Positions 1 through 6,055 of a stretch of 6,966 nt of DNA are shown here, piece after piece. Each line of letters begins with the position of its first letter. Positions within the stretch are counted from its first letter, which is position 1. The notes under the pieces are model-generated. The model was not told the DNA's origin, did not search any database, and worked only from the letters and a program-made list of their open reading frames with translations. The stretch comes from Candidatus Altarchaeota archaeon (GTDB taxonomy: Archaea; Altiarchaeota; Altiarchaeia; IMC4; SCGC-AAA252-I15): assembly GCA_018815265.1 (NCBI GenBank), contig JAHIYG010000172.1, forward strand, positions 1 through 6,966, written 5' to 3'. Position numbers and translations under genes: made by a program.

Positions 1-323
1 CCATATCTGTCGAAGAACTTGAAGCCGTTATATTCAGGGGGATTATGGGATGCTGTGACCACAACGCCCACTCCATGGTCTTTAGTGGCGACACCCACAG
101 TCGGCGTTGGAACAACCCCTAAAAGCGACACATTACATCCAGTGGATGTTAGTCCCGCGACAAAATCAGATTCTAACGCTAAACCAGACTGCCTTGTGTC
201 TCTGCCAACTGCAACAGGCACTCTCTCAAAAGACCCTAACGCCGCACCCAAGTCTTTCGCAAATCCCTGGGGAAATTCCGTGAACTTCCTTCTTATACCT
301 GATGTGCCGAAAAGACCGCTCAT
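1..323 (-). CDS. Phosphohexomutase (phosphoglucosamine/phosphomannomutase family), N-terminal part
   Basis: This gene is cut by the left edge, so only the first 107 codons are present. Enzymes of this family move phosphate between C1 and C6 of a sugar phosphate, through a phosphoserine and Mg2+. In archaea they supply glucosamine-1-P, mannose-1-P or glucose-1-P for nucleotide sugars and glycans. The protein opens with LFGTSGIR (residues 4-11), the usual N-terminal signature. Residues 90-100, TASHNPPEYNG, form the active-site loop, with Ser92 the expected phosphoserine. A VPTPTVGVAT-type segment precedes it (about 71-80), as in the family. The ATG at 323 is the natural start, because family members begin a few residues before FGTSG. 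The usual GIRG reads GIRR here. Substrate preference (GlmM versus ManB/PGM type) cannot be settled from this fragment, so no symbol is given. The family call is certain. Confidence 0.95.
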   Translation of the reverse strand, partial: MSGLFGTSGIRRKFTEFPQGFAKDLGAALGSFERVPVAVGRDTRQSGLALESDFVAGLTSTGCNVSLLGVVPTPTVGVATKDHGVGVVVTASHNPPEYNGFKFFDRY

Positions 324-358
324 AGTTTCAATTAATTGAATGCGCAGATAAAAAAACG

Positions 359-368
359 CCTTAAATAG
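359..368. promoter_or_regulatory. Shared TATA-like element between divergent genes
   Basis: CTTAAATAGG reads as a TATA-like box on the plus strand, and CCTATTTAAG does so on the minus strand. Its centre is about 30 bases before the ATG at 394, which would put plus-strand transcription at or next to that codon. It is about 41 bases before the minus-strand ATG at 323, which would give the phosphohexomutase a short leader. No Shine-Dalgarno sequence is seen before either start. The position supports a promoter; bidirectional use is inference. Confidence 0.5.
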
Positions 369-393
369 GTGTTTGCATTATCTGGATAAATAC

Positions 394-630
394 ATGAAAG
401 ATTGTTCTGAATTGATGACTGCTGGTGAGAGGAAGAAACTCAGACAGCATGCTAAGGAGGATGCTGAGATGAAGGCTAACGCTGAAAAGAGGAAAAATGA
501 AAAGCGGGAAAACATACCGGACAGGATAATGAAGCGCCTAGACCGGATGGAGGAACTCGTAGGCAACAACAAAAACTCAAGAAAAAAACAACTACTTGAA
601 AAGATAGCTGAAAAATACAAAGACTACTGA
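394..630 (+). CDS. Small highly charged protein of unknown function
   Basis: This 78-residue protein is not one I recognise. It is almost entirely Lys, Arg, Glu, Asp and Met/Ala, predicted to be helical, with a Lys/Arg/Glu-rich stretch (about residues 12-40) and a second amphipathic region (about 43-76) that could be a short coiled coil. There is one Cys (residue 4), no signal peptide and no membrane segment, so it is probably cytosolic. A basic, helical small protein could bind nucleic acid or a protein partner, but nothing shows which. The frame extends back to a TTG at 373. The ATG at 394 is preferred because the TATA-like box at 359-368 lies about 30 bases ahead of it, whereas 373 would fall only a few bases after the box. 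It diverges from the phosphohexomutase gene and ends one base from the end of rfcS. Its reality rests on the open frame, the promoter fit and how well it fills the gap. Confidence 0.6.
   Translation: MKDCSELMTAGERKKLRQHAKEDAEMKANAEKRKNEKRENIPDRIMKRLDRMEELVGNNKNSRKKQLLEKIAEKYKDY
582..615 (-). terminator. Oligo-T candidate terminators for rfcS, inside the opposite gene
   Basis: Past the rfcS stop on the minus strand there is a run of five T (615-611), then a run of seven T (588-582). Archaeal RNA polymerase can terminate at such oligo-T stretches without a hairpin. On the plus strand both tracts are Lys codons of the small charged protein. The tracts are seen; their use as terminators is inferred. 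Confidence 0.35.
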
Positions 631-631
631 C

Positions 632-1570
632 TTAATTCAATAGTGCAAGCCGAGCAATTAGTGCTTCAAGCTGTATTCTCTCGTTTGCTCCTTCGACTAA
701 TGTGAAGTTGGCTTCTCCGACTAAATCTATTATTTTAACCTTTGTTTTGTCATCTGCCTCTATGTTTAAGGCTTCTCGATTCATCTGCAATAGTATGTCT
801 TCACCTGATAGCCCCACAGTCAGCATGAGATTGTCAAGGAGGTTTCTAGCATCCATGAATTTCCCGGAAAGCGCAAGTTCAAGAAGCAAGCGTATGTCTT
901 CAGGCTTCGCCCGGGAAGTTATTTTGTAGACTCCCTCCTCATTGACTATTCCGTAGGTTGCAGCGCTTTGTAGTAGATTCACTGCACGCCGCATGTCACC
1001 TTCACTGACGTACATGATAGCTTCCAATCCCCCCTTGTCATATTTCACCTTCTCAGACTTCAAAATCCTCTCCAAATACTCTATGACGTCAGCCTTCGAA
1101 AGCCGTGTGAACCGAAATACTGCGCATCTGGATTGAATCGGCTCGATTATCTTTGAGCTGTAGTTGCAGGATAGTATGAACCTGCAGGATGTGGTGTACT
1201 GCTCCATCGTCCGACGCAGCGCATTCTGGGCGTCGGATGTCAGGGAATCCGACTCATCTAAAAATATTATTTTGAAGTCTCCTGACATAGAGCGTGTGCG
1301 GGCGAAATCCTTTATTTTACTCCTCACCACATCTATGCCGCGCTCGTCTGACGCGTTCAGTTCCAGGAAGTCCTCGCGAATACCTCCGAAGAACGCCTTG
1401 GTAATGCATATAGCGGCGGTCGTCTTTCCAACTCCAGCTGGGCCTGAGAAAAGCAGGTGAGGTATGCTTTTAGATGCGACATACGCCTTAAGCCGCTCCA
1501 CAATGGGTTTTTGACCGACTATTTCATCCAGGGTTTTAGGCCTGTATTTTTCAGTCCAAGGCAATTCCAT
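632..1570 (-). CDS. rfcS: Replication factor C small subunit (clamp loader ATPase)
   Basis: This is a 312-residue AAA+ ATPase of the archaeal/eukaryotic clamp loader, which opens the PCNA ring and loads it on primer-template DNA. It starts MELPWTEKYRPKTLDEIVGQ, the RFC box typical of the family. It has Walker A GPAGVGKT (residues 43-50), Walker B IIFLDESD (101-108), sensor 1 around Asn136, the SRC motif with its arginine finger (147-149) and a sensor-2 region GDMRRAVN (191-198). The C-terminal collar domain (about 225-312) follows. The length is normal for the small subunit. The large subunit, its partner in the pentamer, is not in this window. Family members usually read DEAD/DEAx at Walker B, so DESD is a mild variant. 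The start at 1570 is fixed by the RFC box. It is divergent from the archaellin-like gene, and no Shine-Dalgarno sequence precedes the ATG. Confidence 0.97.
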   Translation of the reverse strand: MELPWTEKYRPKTLDEIVGQKPIVERLKAYVASKSIPHLLFSGPAGVGKTTAAICITKAFFGGIREDFLELNASDERGIDVVRSKIKDFARTRSMSGDFKIIFLDESDSLTSDAQNALRRTMEQYTTSCRFILSCNYSSKIIEPIQSRCAVFRFTRLSKADVIEYLERILKSEKVKYDKGGLEAIMYVSEGDMRRAVNLLQSAATYGIVNEEGVYKITSRAKPEDIRLLLELALSGKFMDARNLLDNLMLTVGLSGEDILLQMNREALNIEADDKTKVKIIDLVGEANFTLVEGANERIQLEALIARLALLN

Positions 1571-1578
1571 ACGGCTAC

Positions 1579-1606
1579 ATATTAATTTTACAGATTAAAA
1601 TAAAGG
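1579..1606. promoter_or_regulatory. Divergent promoter region between rfcS and the archaellin-like gene
   Basis: The whole gap between the two starts is 54 bases. The AT-rich block at 1593-1604 reads TTTATTTTAATC on the minus strand, about 25-30 bases before the rfcS ATG (1570). On the plus strand it reads GATTAAAATAAA, about 26 bases before the ATG at 1625. A second AT block (1579-1590) could serve the plus strand with a leader of roughly 14 bases. The distances fit leaderless or very short leader transcripts in both directions. Which block TBP uses is not decidable by eye. Confidence 0.45.
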
Positions 1607-1624
1607 CACAGGAAATAGTATGCT

Positions 1625-2212
1625 ATGATAAAAAGACGTGGGCTTGCTGGGATATCAGCCCTTATACTCATGGTTGCAGTGTTGATTTCGGCTTTTGTGA
1701 TAGGGTATAGTCTTTACACCGCCACCCAGACTCTGCTCAGGCAGCAGGAGGCAGTCAGCGAACAGAAGGAAAAAAGCCTTCAAAGACCGGTTATAGTAGA
1801 GCATCTCAGAGCCCAGGACTTGGACGCAGACAAGAGAGTAGATGTGCTGGTGGCAGTCATACGTTTGAGGGGTGGGGACAATCCAATAAACCTAAACGAT
1901 ACGATAGTGTTGACACAAACCAGTGCAATAAACTGCAGCGCATTAACATATGGACTAGATTCTAAGCCTGGTTGCAGGTATGAAATCGCCTATGCTAAGA
2001 CAGGGAAAAGATGGTATCAAGACCATCTAAGCGACGGGGATTTGATTGAGATGAGATACAGTGACACACAACTTAGAAAGGGCGTAGAAGACCTATCCTC
2101 AAGGATGGTTTTCGTGCCGCCAGAGGGATTATCAACGCAGGTTAATTTTGAAATGCCAGCCAGGATTTATCCTCCGAACATATATCTTTGGCCGGTTGGC
2201 GACCAAACATAA
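1625..2212 (+). CDS. Archaellin/type IV pilin-like surface protein
   Basis: This 195-residue protein has a class III (prepilin-type) signal peptide. A short basic leader MIKRRG is followed by a hydrophobic helix (about residues 7-35). A preflagellin peptidase (FlaK/PibD type) would be expected to cut after Gly6, giving a mature protein that begins LAGISALILMV, as in archaellins. The rest resembles an archaellin head. There is a beta-rich stretch with LRGGDNPINLNDTIVL (81-96), then GDLIEMRYSD (138-147) and a C-terminal region with FVPPEG (163-168). It has two N-glycosylation sequons (Asn91, Asn103) and two cysteines (104 and 117) that could form a disulfide. The length is typical of archaellins. 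No other archaellum gene (flaH, flaI, flaJ) is nearby, so it is an orphan subunit here. It could be a minor archaellin, a pilin, or an archaellin-fold adhesin. Confidence 0.8.
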   Translation: MIKRRGLAGISALILMVAVLISAFVIGYSLYTATQTLLRQQEAVSEQKEKSLQRPVIVEHLRAQDLDADKRVDVLVAVIRLRGGDNPINLNDTIVLTQTSAINCSALTYGLDSKPGCRYEIAYAKTGKRWYQDHLSDGDLIEMRYSDTQLRKGVEDLSSRMVFVPPEGLSTQVNFEMPARIYPPNIYLWPVGDQT

Positions 2213-2214
2213 GC

Positions 2215-2221
2215 TTTAAAT
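2215..2221 (+). promoter_or_regulatory. TATA-like box for ileS
   Basis: TTTAAAT closely matches the archaeal TATA consensus. It lies directly after the stop codon of the archaellin-like gene and about 35 bases before the ileS ATG. This predicts transcription starting about 8-10 bases ahead of the ATG. That short leader is A-rich (2245-2252) and has no Shine-Dalgarno sequence. Confidence 0.6.
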
Positions 2222-2252
2222 CCCCTTTCCTTCATAAATATCCTAAAAAAAA

Positions 2253-5200
2253 ATGGCTGTTGAAGCAGTAGGCGACTACAACCCCAAAGAATTAGAGGAA
2301 AAAATACTTAGGTACTGGCGACAAGAGAAGGTAATGGAGGAGTCGCTCAAACCTAGAGGCGGAAAACGATTCTCTTTCTTGGAAGGTCCGCCAACCGCAA
2401 ATGCACCCCCTGCACTGCATCATGTCGAGATGAGGACATTCAAGGACGTAGTCAACCGGTTCCAGTACATGCAGGGGAAGAGCGTGCCTAGAAAGGCGGG
2501 TTGGGACTGCCATGGACTGCCTGTTGAAGTCCAGGTTGAGAAGGAACTGCAACTCAAAAACAAAAAAGACATTCTAGACTACGGACTTGACAAATTCATA
2601 GAGAAATGCAGGACATCTGTATTCTCCCATATAAAGGAGTGGGATAGCCTGACTGATAGAATGGCTTACTGGGTCGACTTGAAAGACCCATACATCACCA
2701 TGGACAACAACTATATAGAAAGCATATGGTGGAGCCTCAAGAAACTATTCGATGAGGGGCTGTTATATGAGGGATACCGTGTGGTGCCTCTTTGCACACG
2801 GTGTGGGACACCTCTTTCATCGCATGAGGTCGCACAGGGATACAAGACAGTAAAGGAAGATACAATCATAGTGTCATTTCCTGTCAAAGACAAAGAATTT
2901 AGCATATTGGCTTGGACCACAACGCCTTGGACGCTTTTGAGCAACGTCGCATTGGCTGTGAAGAAAGGAGTAAAATATGCTAAGATACTCTACCAGGGCG
3001 AAAAATACGTGCTTGCAAAGGAGCTTGCTGTAAAAAGATTCCCCGACGCAGACATACTAGAGGAGATGGACGGGGCAGACTTGGTGGGGATGGAGTATGT
3101 CCCGCTCTTCAACCATTTCATCGGAAAACTAGACAAACCATGTTGGAAGATAATCTCTGGTGACTTCGTCACAACAGAGGATGGAACAGGAGTAGTCCAC
3201 ATAGCCCCTGCCTTCGGAGAAGACGACTACAACGTGGGGGTCGAAAACAACCTGCCCATGGTCAACCCAATAGACTTAGATGGGAAATTCACAAAAGAAG
3301 TGCCGGAGCTAGCAGGTATTTTCGCAAAGGATGCAGACCCGAAAATAATAGCACTACTTGAGGAGAGGGGTTCAGTCGTTGCGAAATACCCCTATGAACA
3401 CGAGTACCCCTATTGCTGGAGATGCAAGACACCGCTTCTGTACTATTCGATGAAGAGCTGGTTCATAAAGGTCTCAGACCACGTGAATGATTTGATGAAC
3501 CAAAATAAGAAGATAACATGGTATCCCGCCACAATAGGCGAGGGAAGATTCGGCAACTGGCTGGAAAACGCAAGGGATTGGAGCCTCTCCAGAAACCGAT
3601 TCTGGGGTACGCCGCTTCCAATATGGGAATGTGAATGCGGACAAAAGAAGGCAATAGGCTCCAGGAAAGAACTTATTGAAAACTCAAAAGGAAAGACTGC
3701 AGAAGACATAGACTTGCACAGGCCGTATGTGGACGAAGTTGTCCTGAGATGCAGTTGCGGCAAAGATATGAAGCGGGCGGAATATGTGATAGACTGCTGG
3801 TACGACTCAGGCGCGGCACCATTCGCACAATACCATTACCCATTCGAAAACCAAAAGCTGTTTAATGAGAGTTTCCCCTATGACTACATATCTGAGGCGA
3901 CCGACCAGACAAGGGGTTGGTTTTATACGTTGCTTGTCGAGTCAACACTGCTTTTCGGAAAACCAGCCTACACCAGTTGCGTGGTCGGCGGACTGCTTTT
4001 GGACGACAACGGCGAGAAGATGAGCAAGTCAAACAAGAATATCATAGACCCCTGGAGCCTTTTCGAAACAGTAGGCGCTGACGCGGTAAGGCTGCAGATG
4101 TGTTCGACAGCACCATGGAACACAAAAAGATTCGGTACTGAATCTATGAAGGAGTCAGTACTGCCTGTTTTGAGGACTCTCTGGAACTGCTACAGCTTCA
4201 CAGTAAGATACATGATACTTGACGGCTTCGACCCTATAAAGCATGGCATAAAAGACTGCACACTAAGCGTTGAAGACATGTGGATACTATCTGCGGCAGA
4301 CGCTACAGTAGAGAAGGCGAAAAAAGCCTATGATATCCACGACTACCACCATGTCGTCTCAATAGTCTCAAACTACATAGTGGAAGACCTCTCAAGATGG
4401 TATATCAAACTCATAAGGGACAGGCTATGGCTTGAAGACAATGATGGAAAAATAAACCCCTCAAAAAAGGCAGCCTACATGACGCTGGCAAATGTGTTTG
4501 AGAGAATATGCACAATACTAGCGCCCATTGCGCCGTTCATATCTGATGAGATATATCTTAACCTTCTGAAAAAGGATGTGAAAAGCATTCACTTAAGCCT
4601 TTGGCCTAAGGAGACAAAAGTTGATGAGAGATTAAACACCGGCATGAACATTGTAAGAGCCATATTCGAGGCAGGCTCAAATTGCAGACAGGAAGCCAAC
4701 ATAAAACTCAGATACCCCATCGCAAAGGTGCAGATATCAGGTGATGCGAATGTTTGTGCTGCAGTCTCTGACTTGGAGGAGATAATCGCAAAGCAGCTTA
4801 ACGCCAAAAGGGTAGAGTACGTCAATGAAATACCAGGTATCAGCTACACAGCAGTCCCAGACTACAGGATAATAGGCCCGAAATACGGCAAAACAGCAAA
4901 CCAAGTAGCCAATGCAATAAAGGAAAATCCTGAAAAAGCCAAGAGAATAAAGGACACTGGATTATCAGCTGAGATAAATGGATTAGAAATAACCTCTGAT
5001 ATGATATCAGAGATACGGTTGGTCGTTGAAAAAGACCATGCAGCATCGGGTTTCACAGTCGATTCATCTGCAGGTGTCGTCTTAATAGACACCAAACGAA
5101 CCAAGGAATTGGTAGACGAATCACTTGCAAGAGACATCATCAGACACATACAGGAGGAGAGAAAAAGGAAAAATCTCGAGGAGCTACAACTAATCACTGT

Positions 5201-5363
5201 GGAGCTGTCAAAGACTTCCGAAGTTGAGTCTATGATGCATACATATGCTGAAACAATAAAAAAGGAGGTTCGCGCATCAGAGATAACCCTCTTACAGGGG
5301 TTAAAAGCAGGTAAAAACCTCACATTCGAAGGAAAAGACATCCAATACCAGGTAATTGTTTAG
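2253..5363 (+). CDS. ileS: Isoleucyl-tRNA synthetase
   Basis: This 1036-residue cytosolic class I enzyme charges tRNA-Ile with isoleucine. The length and sequence fit the IleRS2 (archaeal/eukaryotic-like) type. The catalytic domain opens with FLEGPPTAN (42-50), followed by APPALHHV (51-58) where HIGH is expected, then GWDCHGLPVE (83-92). Cys181 and Cys184 precede the CP1 editing domain, which carries AWTTTPWTL (220-228) and GTGVVHIAPAFGEDD (311-325). Asp325 matches the conserved editing aspartate, so hydrolysis of mischarged Val-tRNA is expected. Further Cys pairs at 388/391 and 460/462 plus 500/502 look like metal knuckles. KMSKS is intact (589-593), followed by the anticodon-binding domain (about 650-830) and a C-terminal extension. 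The odd point is the HIGH site, which reads Ala-Leu-His-His: position 1 is Ala and position 3 is His. The ATG at 2253 is supported by the TATA box and by the family N-terminus. The gene ends in TAG. Confidence 0.98.
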   Translation: MAVEAVGDYNPKELEEKILRYWRQEKVMEESLKPRGGKRFSFLEGPPTANAPPALHHVEMRTFKDVVNRFQYMQGKSVPRKAGWDCHGLPVEVQVEKELQLKNKKDILDYGLDKFIEKCRTSVFSHIKEWDSLTDRMAYWVDLKDPYITMDNNYIESIWWSLKKLFDEGLLYEGYRVVPLCTRCGTPLSSHEVAQGYKTVKEDTIIVSFPVKDKEFSILAWTTTPWTLLSNVALAVKKGVKYAKILYQGEKYVLAKELAVKRFPDADILEEMDGADLVGMEYVPLFNHFIGKLDKPCWKIISGDFVTTEDGTGVVHIAPAFGEDDYNVGVENNLPMVNPIDLDGKFTKEVPELAGIFAKDADPKIIALLEERGSVVAKYPYEHEYPYCWRCKTPLLYYSMKSWFIKVSDHVNDLMNQNKKITWYPATIGEGRFGNWLENARDWSLSRNRFWGTPLPIWECECGQKKAIGSRKELIENSKGKTAEDIDLHRPYVDEVVLRCSCGKDMKRAEYVIDCWYDSGAAPFAQYHYPFENQKLFNESFPYDYISEATDQTRGWFYTLLVESTLLFGKPAYTSCVVGGLLLDDNGEKMSKSNKNIIDPWSLFETVGADAVRLQMCSTAPWNTKRFGTESMKESVLPVLRTLWNCYSFTVRYMILDGFDPIKHGIKDCTLSVEDMWILSAADATVEKAKKAYDIHDYHHVVSIVSNYIVEDLSRWYIKLIRDRLWLEDNDGKINPSKKAAYMTLANVFERICTILAPIAPFISDEIYLNLLKKDVKSIHLSLWPKETKVDERLNTGMNIVRAIFEAGSNCRQEANIKLRYPIAKVQISGDANVCAAVSDLEEIIAKQLNAKRVEYVNEIPGISYTAVPDYRIIGPKYGKTANQVANAIKENPEKAKRIKDTGLSAEINGLEITSDMISEIRLVVEKDHAASGFTVDSSAGVVLIDTKRTKELVDESLARDIIRHIQEERKRKNLEELQLITVELSKTSEVESMMHTYAETIKKEVRASEITLLQGLKAGKNLTFEGKDIQYQVIV

Positions 5364-5370
5364 AAGAGTC

Positions 5371-5399
5371 TTTTTATACCATTATAGGCTATATTATAT
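5371..5399 (+). promoter_or_regulatory. Candidate promoter for the rpl21e-rpoF-DUF655 cluster
   Basis: Two TATA-like boxes lie between ileS and rpl21e. TTTTTATA (5371-5378) would give a leader of roughly 17 bases. TATATTATAT (5390-5399) is centred about 24 bases before the ATG at 5419 and would give a leaderless mRNA. No Shine-Dalgarno sequence precedes rpl21e, which favours the second. Either way the cluster probably has its own promoter rather than depending only on ileS transcription. Confidence 0.5.
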
Positions 5400-5404
5400 C
5401 CCTG

Positions 5405-5410
5405 TTTTTT
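5405..5410 (+). terminator. Oligo-T tract after ileS
   Basis: Six consecutive T residues lie 42-47 bases past the ileS stop, and a run of five lies at 5371-5375. Either could end the ileS transcript by the archaeal oligo-T mechanism. No hairpin is evident. The six-T tract is just upstream of the rpl21e start, so it would not cut a leaderless rpl21e mRNA. Confidence 0.3.
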
Positions 5411-5418
5411 CAGCTAAA

Positions 5419-5700
5419 ATGAAAGGTTCAGACGGATATCGCAGAAGGACTAGGCAGTTGAGGATTACACCCAAGGAAAAGGGCAAGGTCAGGATACGGT
5501 CTGTACTCGCCAGTTTCAGCGAAAAAGACAAGGTTTCCATAAAAATCGACTCAAGACACCAGAACATTCCACACCCCAGATTTAACGGCAGGATAGGTGA
5601 GGTCGTAGGCAACCAAGGCAGAGCCTATTTTGTCAAGTTCAAAGAGGGGAAAAAAGAAAAAACCATACTCGTAACTCCAGAACACTTGAGGAGGATATAA
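5419..5700 (+). CDS. rpl21e: 50S ribosomal protein L21e
   Basis: This 93-residue basic protein belongs to the archaeal/eukaryotic L21e (eL21) family of the large ribosomal subunit. It shows the N-terminal GYRRRTRQL (residues 6-14), the KEKGKVRI segment (19-26), KVSIKIDSRHQNIPHPRFNGRIG (38-60) forming the SH3-like barrel, and the closing TPEHLRRI (86-93). The length is normal or slightly short for archaea. An open frame runs back to a TTG at 5356 inside ileS, but those 21 residues are not part of the family and would overlap ileS. The ATG at 5419 is therefore the start. It heads a tight cluster with rpoF and DUF655. Confidence 0.96.
   Translation: MKGSDGYRRRTRQLRITPKEKGKVRIRSVLASFSEKDKVSIKIDSRHQNIPHPRFNGRIGEVVGNQGRAYFVKFKEGKKEKTILVTPEHLRRI
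5690..5694 (+). promoter_or_regulatory. Shine-Dalgarno site of rpoF
   Basis: GGAGG lies seven bases before the rpoF ATG, inside the last codons of rpl21e (within GAGGAGGAT). It complements the CCUCC at the 3' end of archaeal 16S rRNA and fixes the start at 5702. Confidence 0.75.
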
Positions 5701-5701
5701 A

Positions 5702-6046
5702 ATGGATGTTAAAGATTCTAAACCGGTCACATTAACTGAAGTCCAAACCATACTTAAGGCAAAGGAAAAGCAGTACAGTAAAGCAGATGTTGAACTCCGC
5801 TTCGAACAGAGACGCTCACTTGAACACGCGCAAAAATTCGCAAAAGTAAGTGTAAAAGACGCTAAAGACATGGCAAAAAAGCTCGCGGAGTTGGGGCTTG
5901 AATTAAACGACGAGCGCATAGTTAAGATAGTAGATGAACTACCTTCCTCAGTGGATGACATCCGAGCCATATTCGCGAAAGAACGGTTCAAATACGGCGA
6001 GGAAGAACTGAAAAAGATAGTAGACATTGTAGACCAGTATCGTTAG
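5702..6046 (+). CDS. rpoF: DNA-directed RNA polymerase subunit Rpo4 (RpoF, Rpb4 family)
   Basis: This 114-residue protein is the archaeal homologue of eukaryotic Rpb4. It pairs with Rpo7 (RpoE) to form the stalk of RNA polymerase, which binds emerging RNA and helps open-complex formation and processivity. The N-terminal third (about 8-50) contacts Rpo7 in the family. The C-terminal HRDC-like helical domain includes the family signature LPSSVDDIRAIFAKE (80-94), followed by the helix EEELKKIVDIVDQY (100-113). The length is typical. It starts one base after the rpl21e stop with a good Shine-Dalgarno site, so the two are almost surely co-transcribed and translationally close. It ends in TAG, nine bases before the next start. 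Confidence 0.95.
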   Translation: MDVKDSKPVTLTEVQTILKAKEKQYSKADVELRFEQRRSLEHAQKFAKVSVKDAKDMAKKLAELGLELNDERIVKIVDELPSSVDDIRAIFAKERFKYGEEELKKIVDIVDQYR

Positions 6047-6051
6047 GGGGG
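6046..6051 (+). promoter_or_regulatory. G-rich Shine-Dalgarno-like site of the DUF655 gene
   Basis: A run of six G begins in the rpoF stop codon and ends four bases before the ATG at 6056. It can pair with the CCUCC of 16S rRNA, allowing one G-U pair. The spacing supports this start for an internal cluster gene. Confidence 0.55.
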
Positions 6052-6055
6052 CTAA

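Noticed and set aside
19..339. Plus-strand open frame of 106 codons
   Set aside because: It is the antisense shadow of the phosphohexomutase gene, whose minus-strand frame shows FGTSGIR and TASHNPPEYNG.
373..393. TTG start seven codons upstream of the small charged protein
   Set aside because: It would lie only about five bases after the TATA-like box; the ATG at 394 fits the promoter distance.
2245..2253. A-run before ileS as a slippery or regulatory tract
   Set aside because: It is a short A-rich leader next to a good TATA box; nothing points to slippage or a riboswitch.
4862..5341. Minus-strand open frame of 159 codons
   Set aside because: It lies entirely within the ileS C-terminal coding region and has Ser/Phe/Leu-rich shadow composition.
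5356..5418. TTG start giving L21e 21 extra residues
   Set aside because: The extension overlaps ileS, does not resemble L21e and covers the promoter region.
5551..6027. Minus-strand open frame of 158 codons
   Set aside because: It is antisense to rpl21e and rpoF, both clearly recognised, and has no family features of its own.
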